A stretch of 64,000 nucleotides of DNA, taken from assembly GCF_964019385.1 (NCBI RefSeq), contig NC_088654.1, forward strand, positions 24,252,166 to 24,316,165, read 5' to 3'. A program made the position numbers and the translations under genes. The notes beneath the pieces were generated by a model, which saw only the letters and a program-made list of their open reading frames with translations, was not told where the DNA came from and made no database searches. Below are positions 1 to 12,227 of this stretch, piece by piece; within the stretch, counting starts at the first letter, position 1, and every line of letters begins with the position of its first letter. The DNA is from Sycon ciliatum. Lineage: Eukaryota; Porifera; Calcarea; Leucosolenida; Sycettidae.

Positions 1-654
1 TCTCGACGCTATTATCCTCCCAAATTCTATATGAGCAATTTTTCTCTGTAGCTGGCAGTATTGGCGGGCTTTATGTCTGCGACATGTCAGCAATGACATA
101 CAGTTTGTTAATTACTGCCAGATGAAGTATCAAGCATCCCAACTTCACCTTTTTTAATTTGAAAACCACGCTCCCAATTCGTAAAAGAAGGTCTGCAGTA
201 GCCCTATCGCAGTAGAGTATCCATATTCACAGGGCAAGCTGACGGTCCCCTGCATTTTGCATGACTTGGAATACGCGATTATGGCGCTATTGACAGCAGC
301 TTACACATGGTGCTGATGTTGATCTCTATTGGGTATTTACTGGTATACAAGTCCTTGCACCACATATCAGCCATGGTCTCTGTAACTAGTGTAAGGGTCT
401 GGACAATGTTCATTCGACTATTGTACAATAGATGGGGTATTCTTTAAAGCTAGAAAAACACGTTACACTATCTTGATCAGCAAGAAGAATTAGATCAAAA
501 GATCGAAACTCCAGACTGGTGATAGTCCACTTCTGACACTGAATCCAGGAGGTATATTTTCTCAGATCCTGGATCGTGTTACATGGCATCGCATATGTGG
601 TTTTTACTCTGTTTCCAAGAATTGAACTTGCACTACTATTATTATTATACTTAC
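1..654 (-). other. intron and unassigned sequence 3' of the CRD exon
   Basis: The CRD exon ends at a strong minus-strand donor (GTAAGT) at 654-649, so this stretch should start as intron. The reading frame stays open to a stop at 410 if the intron is not spliced, but the added residues do not resemble a netrin module or a Frizzled transmembrane segment. The next exons probably lie beyond the window edge. No other gene is seen here. Confidence 0.5.
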
Positions 655-1210
655 GTGGGTCGGTCACTGTTTCTCCTGACGGCCGATCCACACAAGCGAT
701 GCGCTCTCCTTCCCGAGTGCGTACCAGCGGCTTAATCTGCAACTTCTCACACTGCATCTGCTCTGGCCAGAAGAACCCATGCTGTGCCATGGTGGGCAGG
801 CAGCTGTCTCTCACTCTCTCGCACAGGCCCCGGCATGGTACGATCAGGTCGGGAGCAAAGGCACTGGTGGCGTCGCTGCGTCCAGCATCCGAGCACATCG
901 GAAAGTGGAAAGCGCACAGCAAGAACGGCAGATCCGGAGAGCAGCGCGATTCCAGCAGACGCGCATAGCCCTGAAAGTGCGCATAGGCTTCCTTCTGTCG
1001 CTGATGATTGAGCAGGTTAGGCATCATCGTCATGTTGTAACCGTAGCTAGAGCATATTTTCCCAAAGCGGTTCTTCATCCGCTGACACTTCAGTGGACGA
1101 TCTGCTGCTAGAAACTCTTCGGCTAATGGTGAAGATGAGTGCTGATCGAAATGACCGAGGACATGTACTGTTTGCAACAGCAGCAAGGACAGCAGTATGG
1201 GTAGAGACAT
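655..1210 (-). CDS. First coding exon of a secreted Frizzled-related / Frizzled-type CRD protein
   Basis: The exon encodes about 185 residues. Residues 1-19 form a hydrophobic signal peptide. A Frizzled-type cysteine-rich domain follows, with all ten expected cysteines at 42, 53, 90, 99, 106, 126, 130, 137, 154 and 173, the GYNMT and MPNLL core (NMT is also an N-glycosylation site), and a FFWPE block near 146-150. CRDs of this family bind Wnt lipid and act outside the cell. The RVRDSC and FFWPEQMQC segments look more like secreted Frizzled-related proteins than receptors, but without the downstream netrin or seven-helix part this is not settled. The start is the first ATG, directly before the signal peptide. 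The exon ends in phase 1 at a GTAAGT donor. The C106-C126 loop is long for the family. Confidence 0.88.
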
Positions 1211-2620
1211 TGTGCAGCTGGACCGTGGACGACAGCTCAGCAGATAAATTCTATTCTCTTTCTCCCTCAGGTGCTATACAGCCAGACAGGAGTTGTTGTT
1301 CTCTCTCTGATCCGGTGAACACGTCACTACAGCCACGCAGTGTGTCTACGTCGTCACTAGTAGCGTCCAGATAAGGACCTTCTATGAAAGATCTCTCCAC
1401 GATCGTTGAAGGTCAGTTCATACAGGGCTATCCAGCACTACGCCAACGCCTGTGATACAGGTACACGTACAAACGACAGCAAAGAGCACAGGAGAGCATA
1501 AGTGAAAGGGAGTTCGCTCTCAGCAAAAGCTAAATGTGACTTGGAAATAGGACTAACAAGGGAACCTTGTAGGCTTGGACAGACCCCCTGTAATCTCCCG
1601 CCCACCCGCAAGACCCTCCTCCACAGGTTGGCCTGGGTATGTATATGGTCAAATTATTCACATACCACTAAACATGGTCACTCTATTATGCGGTCTTCTT
1701 GAATGTGTCTTGTTTATAATATTATTACTTCAGTATGACTGTATACATGTATGGTCACAAGAAAATGGTGGTCACGACTGTTGACAGCACAAACACATTA
1801 ATTTTATATATGAAGGACTCAGCAGTGCAGCAAGTTGCCAGCAACCATTATATTTATATGTGATCCTTGCTTACAAGCAAGGTGGAACAAAATTGATTGC
1901 ATCTCTGGATTTTACTGGTATTCTAATATCAAGCGGGGAATGGGTTCCTGTATAATGATGAAAAACGGAGTCGCGATAAAATTTTGTTCCACCTTACTTT
2001 TAAGGAATCTCTTCCCTTTTGGGCATTGAGAACGTTGTGCACAGAGAGGACTTAACCTACTCTGTATGGTCATATCTCTATTATTTAGTCAATTGTTTAC
2101 AGACTGCGATGGTCAGTAGCTCTTGGCGGATACCAGAGTGAAATGGTCTCCATGGAGGGCCTGAGCTATGGTGTTGGCCTGTCCTGAAAACGCGACGGTG
2201 CCTGGGGTGCCTATGGGGCATTCCTAGTCTACCAGAAGGACGCTACAACCCCCCCCCCCTCTTGCTCGATACTGATAACATGAAGGAATATACACGTACC
2301 CCAGGAGTCCACCTGGGGTACCTATTGACCACCCCCCCCCCCGCCCTGTACCACTTGCTCAGATGTATAGAGTATAACAAATACTGGGCGAAACCCGGAT
2401 ATTCCCATCAATTATTGGAGAGCGGAATGTGCCAAACATCACTATAATTATGGTACAGTATATGCATACTCCTGAACATAACCACAGAGTACTACTGGTG
2501 TGTAGTCTTCGTGCAATCATGTACATGTACTTGTACTTGACACAATAATACCCAAGACTGTACTCAAACTCAACAGTGAATGCTGGTGAGCAACTACTAG
2601 CACGTACATGTACAAACTGC
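1211..2620. other. 5' flank of the CRD gene, no gene seen
   Basis: This stretch holds the presumed promoter and 5' UTR of the minus-strand CRD gene, but no clear TATA box or other element could be assigned. It contains short C-runs near 2250 and 2332, a foldback repeat at 1879-1995, and scattered TACATGTA-type palindromes. Open frames here are short and lack coding character. Confidence 0.4.
1879..1995. repeat. Foldback repeat, 16-bp perfect inverted arms
   Basis: AAGGTGGAACAAAATT at 1879-1894 is perfectly inverted at 1980-1995. The 117-bp span resembles a short foldback or MITE remnant. No target-site duplication was recognised, so the mobile origin is inferred. Confidence 0.5.
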
Positions 2621-2680
2621 CGTCATGATATCATGATCCGCATCATGACATCATGATCCGCATCATGACATCATGATCCG
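2621..2680. repeat. 20-bp tandem repeat, three copies
   Basis: The unit CATCATGACATCATGATCCG is repeated exactly at 2641-2660 and 2661-2680, with a slightly divergent copy at 2621-2640. The unit is rich in the palindrome ATCATGAT. Confidence 0.9.
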
Positions 2681-2993
2681 GCTCAACACTTCAGTCTTCA
2701 GAGGGAAACCCAAAGCCAAACGACCCGTCGGAAGCCATGCTGAGCGCAGTGCCACAACGATCCAGCACAGTTTTAGTGCTACGCTTTTCCTCCGCCTGAC
2801 ATTCGGAGGCGTAATATTGTTAATTGTCGGGGCTGTGGCTAGTACTTGGTGTTCTGTTTCTTTCCCACACACTCACAAAAACGAAAAACAGGAGATAAGA
2901 CTACGTGCTTGTGCAAAGGCTTCAAGAGATGATTTGCATTCGCTGCGGCATAAAAGGATTGATGACTTGAAAAGAGTGAGGCGCTGTGAGTGA
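2673..2993 (+). CDS. Candidate 106-residue single-pass membrane ORF
   Basis: The open frame starts at an ATG inside the 20-bp tandem repeat and ends at TGA 2991-2993. A hydrophobic stretch around residues 42-62 (containing GGVILLIVGAVAS) could span a membrane. It is followed by a strongly basic tail rich in Arg, Lys and His. A CAG acceptor-like site near 2700 means the real exon could start inside the frame. I do not recognise a family. Chance cannot be excluded. The main support is the hydrophobic segment followed by a charged tail. Confidence 0.3.
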   Translation: MIRLNTSVFRGKPKAKRPVGSHAERSATTIQHSFSATLFLRLTFGGVILLIVGAVASTWCSVSFPHTHKNEKQEIRLRACAKASRDDLHSLRHKRIDDLKRVRRCE

Positions 2994-5900
2994 GACGCCC
3001 TTTCTTACTGATATCTATGTCAGTTGCACTTCAATTTCGTGTCGGAAGATAGCATTCCATTGCATGGCATGGAACATGAGCGAAAACGCCTAGCTTGCCT
3101 TCATCACCGATTAGCTCGAACACTGGCCAGCGTCAAGGCGACAAGCAAAATAATATTATCTGTATGATGTCGGTGCCAGCATCCTGACCTAGGTCTAGGC
3201 CTGGCCACACACATTGTACTTCTACTTGTGCACGTCACGGCCCAGCGGCAATAGTTATTTAAATTTAATTTAATTACTATTATTGTCTCCTGTGCGAAGT
3301 ACGACACAATGGTATGTACATGTACACGTAAGTAATTGATTGCAGCAGCTCAATGACATGCGACCCCGTGTACATGTGCATGTTCCAAAGAAGCCACCAT
3401 ACTTCAAAGCACTTTTACTTCGTTTGCGCGTTCGCATGTACACCGTCATGTGTGGTCTTGAAGCATAACGATATCAAGCAAAAGTATGATAAACTGGAGT
3501 TTACATCACATCAGAACACACACTGTCACGAGCCATGTTTATCCAGTCACCGGGATCCATACGCCATACATTTTCTTCAAAAGCAGTGGCAATCCCTAGT
3601 CGTATGCCATTCCAGAGACGGATAATCGGCGAATCCAAGTACACCTCGTCTCATCACATCACGTCTAAGCCATCCATCTCTCGACTTTGCACAACTTTGG
3701 AAGCCCCAGTGCAGGACAAGCAGCAGTACAGGACTTCCAGGCTAGGCGTGGAAACTCAAACTAGACGTGACCTGCTTATTCACGCTATTCAGACTACTTC
3801 ACTGTTGTACTGGGTATTATTCAAACTCCATACGTTCCGACTTCTGCTCTAGAGAGCTCTGTTCCTGGTATTGACCGCACTGTATGAGCAGTATAAGTCC
3901 ACGTATTGAGCAGTGTGTGAGCAGTACAAGCCGCCTACTGACGTACAGTATTTAAAGTACAATGCAGTCATCCAAAGCCTCAAGGGAGTGCCCAATGTCA
4001 CCTTTCACTATGCACTCCAGTATCCTAAGCCTACATTGTACATTACCATTGTTATGGAGTCTGTACAGACACACAGTAGTCTGAAGAATCCACTACATGT
4101 ACATGTACTTCTGAGCTACTGTGCAGTCATTATCATGTGATATCATCATGCACTATGTCACAGTATGTGAGAGTGACATTACGAGGAAAAGGACAAACGG
4201 TATACGCTCTCGTACTATTCGACACGGAATGTCATTGGCAGCACCTGGATAGTTATAGTAGTACAACATGTAGAAAGTAGACGTTTTTACCTAACCACTA
4301 GAGACTAGAGTAGCGGATGTACTACAACACTTACTGGAGATGAAACGTCCTGACAAAACGCTGAAATATCGTATCCAACAGGAACGCCGGAACTAGTTTG
4401 CATAAGACTTCGCCTCTGTTTAACGTCGTCCAGTGAACATGTGGCGCAACCACGACTAAGGATGCAGAGGCTCTGGGAGAAGATCTTTGTGAAGTTTAGT
4501 GTGGCCTCACACACGAGGCAAACGGTAATCCACTCCACTGGATCTTCACTCTGCGCTAGGTCTCTAGTCAAATGGCTTCGTCTTGCGCCGGTCTCTCTGG
4601 ATATAGTAACAGAGTTCAGTACGAGATCTATGGGGAGCGCGAACACTACCACGATCACTTTCTGTTTCACGCAATGGGACAATGCTAGCCAACTGATGGA
4701 AAGCTGCCCGTGCACAGACTACTCATGAGAGAAATGGCACCAAGGCGAACAACACAATATCACTGGAGAGCGTTGGATAGCCGCTATCACGTGAGTCACG
4801 AAATGATCAACCAGCTCAGCTAACTTTACATACTATCCAGTTGTAGCTAGCACCTAACACTTGAGGACCTCACTTAGGACTTTGAATTACTTCCAATGGA
4901 CTCACAGAAACCGTTGCGATCGATCATGCCGTGGATTGTCTTTGCGGCCAGCAAGAGAGAAAGCTGAACTAGAAATCTCTCTGATTGTGTTCGGAACGAC
5001 AGAATGGCCTCAGCGCGGGGATGGTTGAAAACCGAAAACGCTTCTGCCTCGGGATCAGAGCTGATAAGCTGCAGGCCGCTGTGGTATTGATTGAGTTTCG
5101 ACACAGTTCCTACATACCACACCCGCACTACCCGACATGCAGCTAGCTTTCTCGAGACCTTTGGGTTTTACCTATTTCAGTATCTGCAACGCTGACGTTA
5201 GCTATTGTCGTATTTGGGGCACGTGAGAGCTTCCAAGATCAGCGGAGTCGGGATGATGTTGCTGTGGCGGGTCCAGCGGATATTACCAGCGTTGTAATCA
5301 GTATATGCAAGCAGATTGGATGCCACCTAGACACGCACACAGATACATACGTACTGGTACTACATGTGCACGTGTACATTGTGTGTAACCGAATTGCTCT
5401 GCGCGACAGACCGAGGCCTGCGGTGCATTTCGCGCGCCCACTCAGGGTAACATTTGCGTTTCCTGTGGTTGGCGTAGGGTCAGGGCCCCGCAGCCATCGC
5501 AGGTCCTCGCCTCATGCACGCCAGTCATGTACAGCATGGGGTAGTGTGCCTGGCGGCGCTTCACACATCTCCCCCTGGCCTGCTGGCACTTCCCAAGCCG
5601 ATCACACGGAAACCTGCTTCAAGACATCTGCTAGACAGTCCTATAGTCTTAAAATACAGTCAGGAATATCTGCCTTTACCAGTGCAAGAACGCCAACGCA
5701 TTTGAGATTGGTGATCCTTCTAACGATGCAGTCAAAAGTAAAGTTTACACGTCCGCGTTACAGCAGGCTATTATAATTGCGTTGAGAAACACAACCAGCT
5801 TAGGAAGGTGCAGTGCATGAACATAATACAATGTATTATGTCATGATTCGCCGAAAGTGCAGGGTCCAGTCTGACAGCGTACCATAATTATGTTCCTCCT

Positions 5901-6834
5901 GCCCTAGGTGATGCATGCAGCATGGCTAGCTGCTGCCTAGCTTCGTCCAATAAAACCCGTCCGACTACCTTCAGGTAGATTTTTACATTTTTTCTAACGT
6001 TTGAAGTGGATGATGACTATTAATTAAACGATAAGGAACTGTCAGTGTGTGTACCTGGGGCGGGGAGGAACACGGAGAATGTTTGGTGTACGAGAGTGAC
6101 AATGTTCAGTTTGGATAAGATTGAAGCATGACACCTCGCTATTTTCACGTTGCACACTAGTTAGCACCGCCATTAGCAATGCTCAGGCTACCTAGTACCT
6201 AGATTGTGAATTGGCAGCACACAAAGCTGGAACAAAGTCACTGGCAACTGAAATTGTTCATCCGCATCACTCCCCATAGGCATAGACCAGACAGGTGATA
6301 CTTGTGATTTAGACGTTCTCCTCGTGAAAACTTCGAGTTGAGAATACCGCCTATGGCAGTATCCCAGTGGTAAGTGACAAAATGCGTATCATGACATGCT
6401 GTCACGCATTTCGCCGCATTCTCCAACTGAAAAGGAAGCCAACTTGGCGTCAAAGCGATGGCAACTGAACAGGCCTTCAGCAGCTGCACAGTGCTCCCAC
6501 AGTTACAAGCAATACAAGGTCTGGGTGTCTACGAAACCATCCAGTAGAAACAAGAATGATAACTCCGTTTCTATTTGAGTTGCACTCCCAATGCAATCAG
6601 GACTAGACAACGTTCCCACGAACCTAACTTTTGGTGTCAAATTATTTGGTATAATTAGCCAACTGTACCATGTGTCATGTACATGTATGTACCTTGTATT
6701 ATTTGTTTGACGTTTTCGAATTGGCCGCTGTGGCAATTGGCTACTTGCGTAGAGAGGCTCAAGTACATGTATGTAATTTCAGCGCGCTACCCATCCGCTC
6801 TCGCTTCTCTAACATTTCACCACACACACGCGCC

Positions 6835-6836
<2 letters not shown>
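2994..6836. other. Gene-poor stretch
   Basis: Nothing convincing was found apart from a 38-residue small ORF at 4572-4688. The stretch has many TACATGTA-type palindromes (about 3310, 3370, 4100). The long frame at 5264-5776 starts at GTG and looks like chance. Confidence 0.35.
4572..4688 (+). CDS. Small ORF, 38 residues, unknown
   Basis: ATG to TAG with a composition that looks coding: a run of charged and aromatic residues (EIYGEREHYHDHFLF) and two cysteines. It could be a terminal exon or a micropeptide. No family is recognised, and the overlapping frames on both strands are also open, so the call is weak. Confidence 0.15.
   Translation: MASSCAGLSGYSNRVQYEIYGEREHYHDHFLFHAMGQC

Positions 6837-6899
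<63 letters not shown>
6837..6899. repeat. (CA)n microsatellite
   Basis: About 63 bp of uninterrupted CA dinucleotides. It creates false Thr/His ORFs on the plus strand. Confidence 0.97.
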
Positions 6900-6901
<2 letters not shown>

Positions 6902-9900
6902 AGATGTGCATACACACACCGAACTGCTGAAGCTTTCCTAAACATTCCATACCTACTTGAACCATATCCCTACATTCTCTTAGTCAGTTATTCTCCTTTT
7001 ATTAAATATCGTATAATCTCCACATCACCACGATCACCACTTTGTCATTGCTGAGCCGACGTGCTCTGGACAACAAACTCTGTTGCAGCAGAGTGTGTTG
7101 TTGTGAGCGGGGACCACAAAGAATACCTACAAATAACTACCTAGTGACTTGGCACGTCTCCACTTCACATTACCCATCAAGCTAATACAATATGCCTGGT
7201 ACATGTACAAAATCACTGATAGCTTGTACATGTGCTGTCATGTCCACCATGCACATCATTGCATGTACAGGCAATCATCGGGGAATCATGCCATCCTACG
7301 ATCATACCGACCTAGCTATACCACATTCATGCTAATTAGCTTGGGAAATAGTGTAGCGACAATACAGAGCCAGGCAACACCTGGAATCGCGGAATTGATT
7401 ATCTCCTCTCTCTAGATCATGTCGAGTGTGGTGGCCTCTCACAACACAGGGGAAGAAAAGATAGCGTGTTTCATTGCGAAGTCCCTGTCGTCTATCGGGA
7501 TCCCATGGAATAATCATATTTGCAATGGAATTTCGCACCACGAGGCTGCATCGCAGGAAATATTCGCTGTTTACACATGTGCATGGAAGTGGTAGACTCG
7601 TAAGTTGGGCAAATAGCCTAGGAGCTAAACGAAACCTGGATAAGGATTAGTTCGAGTGGCATGAATGCAGAACCATACAGCACTACATGAACACAATCAT
7701 GTAGGCCACTGAGTGAAGTTCATGATCAGATCGCTGTGTTGGACAGTGTTGCGCCGAGCAGCACAAAACAACAGTTTGCAGATGCGGGCAGGTCTCCGCA
7801 TCATGTACTTCTCGACAAGCAGTTCCCATAGAATTGTGCTGTCATATGAATACAATGGTCGTTGAAGCGGAGGTACACTGTACATGTAGTGACCTATACT
7901 CTATAGAACGTTAGTAGAACTGGTAATAGTGACAAAGAACAATCTCCAAGTACTGGTCTATGTAGAGGAGAACCGGCTGGGCCGTTCATTTTGCCGGTTG
8001 CCAGGAGAAACGATGAATTCGGGATCGTTCTAGCACCGAGTCAAACGAAACCGCGTTCACCTAACGGCTACACGAATGCACGCCGCCCTGAGTGGCTTCC
8101 AGTCTTTATGGTCTGAATGCAGTGGATTGCGCTGCTGCGCACCAGGTCCCTTCCAATGCCTTCGGAGCTTCGACAGCTGAGTGTTGCCACCTAAATTCTT
8201 GTAGTACAATGCTCAATACATGTACGCCTACTGTAGATACACGTACAGTTGTCCACCAGTGGAAGTATTTTTTGTCAAACGAAGACTGTACAATCATGTA
8301 TTTGTCGCAACTATACAATACATACGAACTTAGAAGTTGCGACTTCGGCGGTAATAGTCAATACATAATTATATTTATACGAGTACAGGTCGTGTACAAT
8401 CAGCTTGCCAAGAAGAGCTGCAATACATGCAGCCATGCTGTAGTAGTAGTAGCAGGCAGAGCAATGCGTTATGCAGGTCTCCAGCCAAGGATCCAGGAGA
8501 CGTACATGCGCAGCTGTCAGTCAAAATGGTGGTGCGGACGGTGCTGCAACGACTCAGCCTGTAGTATTATGATTACAAGCGATGGTAGGCTGCGGCTCTC
8601 CAGCCCTCTGGCGCCACGGCGTGATTGTGGGAAACGATGCGCCGCCGAATGGCCAGCAGTTGACTTCATATGACGCACAAGACCTCCAGCATCCGCAACA
8701 GACGGAAAGGATCGAGCAGAAGTCAAACTGAACGACCCAATCTCCAAATCTCGCAACTGGTAAAAGAACGAGTGAAGCATATGTACTATATTTTACACCA
8801 CTGCGAGTTAACACGGTCATCTGTATGGATTTGCTGTCATCACATTTGGCTGGTGAGAAGCGTGAGACCTTGCACTGTCACTAAGCAGACCAGGTGAAGG
8901 TTGGACACAAGGTGTAGCGGAAATTCTAGAGCAACCAAAATGAAAGGGATGCGATCAAATACAACGAGCCTTCATAGGTGTGTTTGGTCCGTCTATCATA
9001 CGCCTAACCCCTGTATGTTTCTCAAAAGGTAAATTGTTAAAAGAGCTAGGTAAGGACACCTGTGAGGAAACGGCGGTTGGTGGCTGGTTTCAACGAGACA
9101 CGATGTCTGGATAGTCACTCTCGGCCATCAGCCATTGTTATCGCTGGCATTTTTCATCCTTCTAAATAATTGTATGCATCGCCGAAGCTTCCATCGCATT
9201 TTCAATTTTTTGATGCATACATTTCTTACGTGCCATACATAGATATTTTGGAACCTACAATGCTACATGAGGCTACAATGATTGTGGGAGCAAAGTAGCA
9301 CGCGTTGATTGGAATGGGCATCTCTCACTTCCAATACTAGTACACTACGTGGTGCATGCATGATGATTGCCTAACAATGTTACAGTCATGTCATGTACTG
9401 GCACCATGGTGGAGCTAGCTTGAGAGGTTCAAGATGCACGCTCATAGTCCAATGCCAGGACTTGTCGACCAGGTGTTATAGAATGCTAGTTATGTGCAAG
9501 GGGCACAATTATCGTGCCAGCATTCCTGCAAATCGGATTATCTCCTCGAGTTAATTAGCAGCCTCTGTTGGCGCATACTGCCTTAGGCAAGTGGTCCATG
9601 CCTGCTATGCATGCACGCTCCATGCCTGGTCTCTGGCTGAAGTGTGTGATGGTCGGTACCCTTGCAGAGCCCTGGAGTAGCGTCGAAGACTGGTGATTTG
9701 CATGCAATTTGCCTGCAAATTACGTCTGATATTCATCACTGATACCAGTATTCTCGTGATGGCTATACTCGATGAGGTATGTCCCCCGCGGTGTGGTAAT
9801 ATCCATTTTGCGTTGATCATAGCTTGATTACTTGCTTTGTATAGTATACTTTAAGTCGCACTACATTTAATGATAACACTATTCAAGAAATGGCCTCATC

Positions 9901-10020
9901 GCCTGTGTGCAAAGTGCGGGGCTTATTTGTACACTCCTAAATTCTCAGCGCTGTGGAATTCACATTCACACTGAAGGAAGCATAGCAGTTTGAGCCAACA
10001 TGGAGCCTTAGCATGGACTA
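6900..10020. other. No gene recognised
   Basis: Only short or GTG-started frames are present. The 193-codon frame at 8092-8673 has no ATG start and a mixed composition, and was not accepted. Scattered TACATGTA palindromes occur in the first part. Confidence 0.35.
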
Positions 10021-10023
10021 CGG

Positions 10024-10320
10024 TTGCTGAGAACATGGAGGCAGAGCCGAGTGCAGTGCATATTTCAGACGGCATCCCGCTGTGAGCAGACACTCAGGAC
10101 ATCAAAATACCTTCAAGACCATTGCAGCCCGTATGGCAGCAATGACCTTAATATACGTCAGTTGATTGGTGAGCAGACAATGCTAGAAAGTCGTATTTCC
10201 ATACCGGGAAGAGTGTTTAGGTGTAAACGAGAAATCTTGGATTGCACCGGGGCTCAATGGGATTTGATTTTCACACATCCGATTGCTTCTGATGGTGCGA
10301 AGTTATCGCTGCTGTCTGGT
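10024..10320 (+). CDS. Candidate internal exon, unknown protein
   Basis: The open frame runs up to a good donor (GTGAGT at 10321) in phase 0. The last about 50 codons have a coding-like composition (for example IPGRVFRCKREILDC). There is no ATG at the left end, so if real it is an internal exon with an undefined acceptor. The ORF at 10781-11105 on the same strand could be a downstream exon. No family is recognised. Confidence 0.22.
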
Positions 10321-10380
10321 GTGAGTACCATGGGCCCGTGAAGCCGGCAACTATTGAATTATTATCACAGTTCAGTAGTT

Positions 10381-10436
10381 GAGGGAATGGAAAAGGCGGA
10401 AGTCTGAAGATAAAATTGGCTGTCACCACCAGGACT
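10381..10436 (-). mobile_element. SINE fragment (family shared with 36 kb and 58 kb)
   Basis: This 56-bp piece closely matches 36010-36066: a GAGGGAA start, AGTCTGAAGA, then the CACCAGGACTC block that is the box-B side of the tRNA-like head in the 36 kb copy. Here the tRNA head itself is lost. Confidence 0.6.
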
Positions 10437-10780
10437 CAGTTTTGACTGTTACTAGTACTTCAATACTTGACCACGCTGTTATAGGAATAGAGAGAGGCCC
10501 TTGTGCATTGCTATAGAAATCACTGTGGTGGAGCAACTGTGATTGGATCCACCAAGTTGGCCTAGCTATTGCCATCACCTGGCCAAAAAGCAGTGGCTTC
10601 CAAAGAGGCAGACATGTTCTCTGAGATGCCATCCACTGTCGGTAGTGATGGCAGGTGGCTAAGGAACCCCAAGAAGGTGCAAGGTCGTCTGGCAGAGCAC
10701 CCTACTTGAAGCCATTACTTATTAAACTGCGAATATGAGTGGATAGAACTATAAGAAGACGTGACTATATACAGCAACAT

Positions 10781-11105
10781 GAAATTCGCTATCTCATCCT
10801 GCCCTCAACACAGGAGCAGCATCCGGATGACATCAGGCATAATCCGAGAGCAATTTGTAGCGCACGGCACAGGTGAAAGTAGGACGGCTACTTTGTCGCT
10901 CAGGCAACTCACCCCCAAGGGACAGGTTTATGACTTCCACTCCACTGCATACTATGCAAGGTGCAAGAACGGTGTCGACATGTCTTCACGCCTTTTGTTT
11001 AAGTCAATTGAAGTCGATGCGATCGTTAAAATGATATCCGTGACCGACTCTGAAATATCCTGCACAGTTGAGCAGGTTCTGACAACATCGGTTGAAGACG
11101 TCTAA
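10781..11105 (+). CDS. Candidate terminal exon or 108-residue ORF, unknown
   Basis: The frame runs from an ATG at 10781 to TAA at 11103-11105. The C-terminal half has alternating hydrophobic and polar residues, with a Val/Ser/Thr-rich end (LLFKSIEVDAIVKMISV) that looks like beta-structured protein. An acceptor-like AG near 10859 could make it the last exon of the gene that includes 10024-10320. No family is recognised. Composition is the only support. Confidence 0.27.
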
Positions 11106-11246
11106 AATTAATGGTCTCCAGTCCGGGAATTGAGTAGGAACATAATGCAAGGGACTGTTTGATTTGCTGCTGCTGCTGCGAACATGTGTCCACGCACAAG
11201 CACATACCAGCTGCTGTTCTATGTACAGTCATGTACATGTACGTGT

Positions 11247-11300
11247 ATACTAGCCAGGGAGTCGTAAAATACCGGTATCTTACGACTCCCTGATACTAGC
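11247..11300. mobile_element. Minimal hAT-like element (38 bp) with 8-bp target duplication
   Basis: ATACTAGC is directly repeated at 11247-11254 and 11293-11300. Between them lies a 38-bp palindrome (11255-11292) with perfect 13-bp terminal inverted repeats, CAGGGAGTCGTAA and its complement. The centre, ATACCGGTAT, is itself palindromic. An 8-bp duplication and termini starting CAGGG are the known signature of hAT transposons, so this is read as an extremely short non-autonomous relic. Confidence 0.85.
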
Positions 11301-12080
11301 CAATCAAACAATACAGCGTATACACCTTTCCATCTCAGTTTTTCAGTAACACATGCAGAATAGATTTCTTGTTACTGCTTTGCTCTGGGGAGGGGGGGGG
11401 GGCACAGTAATCAAATCCAAGTCTCGCAGTTGAATTATGTGCATATACGTACAGACAAAGAGCGCAACACTGCTCACGAAATGTTGTCACTATCGCCAGT
11501 ATCGGCACTCTACGCGAAGGCTATCAGTGAAGCGGAAATTATAATGATCTAACTCTCTCTCATATCCGTACCGATCAGCGTTATTAACTTAATCTAAGAA
11601 ACTCAGTTTGTGTATACGCTGGATATCCGTGTCGTATTATCACTAATGCAAACACCCGGTATGATAACGCTGGTTTGAGACAAACATTCCACGCTTGTTC
11701 AGGTAATCATGGATAGAGTTTCTCTCGTCACAGATTCTCTCGCGGAGACACCACGCCCGTGAGCCATGCTCTTCTCTCCTTTTTCACTATCCATGATCAT
11801 CTATGTGGTGAAAGTATCCACCGGGCACTATGGGTTCACTGACACTTTGTACGATCTCTTTATAGCTTTACATAGCAAACCTTTGAAGGAGACTGGTATA
11901 CCAGCACCTAATTATAATAGTCCTGGCATGTGCAGCTCTTGACACCGCCTAGACGCTCCCAAACAAACCGGGCTCCATATCCGTATCCATGTGAAGATGG
12001 CACCTGGCTCAATTTGAGATAGGCTACGAAGTAGCAGCAGGACATATTGTGTATCTTCCTGTTGAGCATGGACTGTGTGT
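11301..12080. other. No gene recognised
   Basis: A G-run lies near 11390-11402. A small inverted pair (ATCATGGATAG and its complement) flanks about 11710-11800. No credible coding frame is present. Confidence 0.35.
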
Positions 12081-12083
12081 GTG

Positions 12084-12122
12084 TGGGGGGGGGGGGGGAA
12101 GGGGGGGAAGGGGGGGGGGGGG
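12084..12122. repeat. Poly-G tracts, G-quadruplex-prone
   Basis: Three G-runs of at least seven bases are separated by AA. On the minus strand this gives a false Pro-rich ORF. It abuts, and partly overlaps, the foldback at 12117-12227. Confidence 0.9.
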
Positions 12123-12227
12123 ATGGATGGAGAGTTGTGTACTGAGTATGACCAGGATTTGTTTGATACCTCTGTCTACAGCACTGTCCTTGACATACTC
12201 AGTACACAACTCTCCATCCATCCCCCC
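12117..12227. repeat. Perfect 34-bp inverted repeat around a 43-bp spacer
   Basis: 12117-12150 (starting with six Gs, then ATGGATGGAGAG) is exactly inverted at 12194-12227. The perfect arms imply recent origin or ongoing correction. It looks like a foldback element whose end lies in the poly-G tract. No clear target duplication is seen. Confidence 0.88.

Noticed and set aside
576..1374. Plus-strand ORFs over the CRD exon
   Set aside because: Antisense shadows of the ten-cysteine CRD frame, which is unambiguous.
5264..5776. 170-codon ORF
   Set aside because: Begins at GTG with no ATG near the start. No domain or splice support.
8092..8673. 193-codon ORF
   Set aside because: Begins at GTG, has no domain, and its composition drifts along the frame. 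Likely chance.
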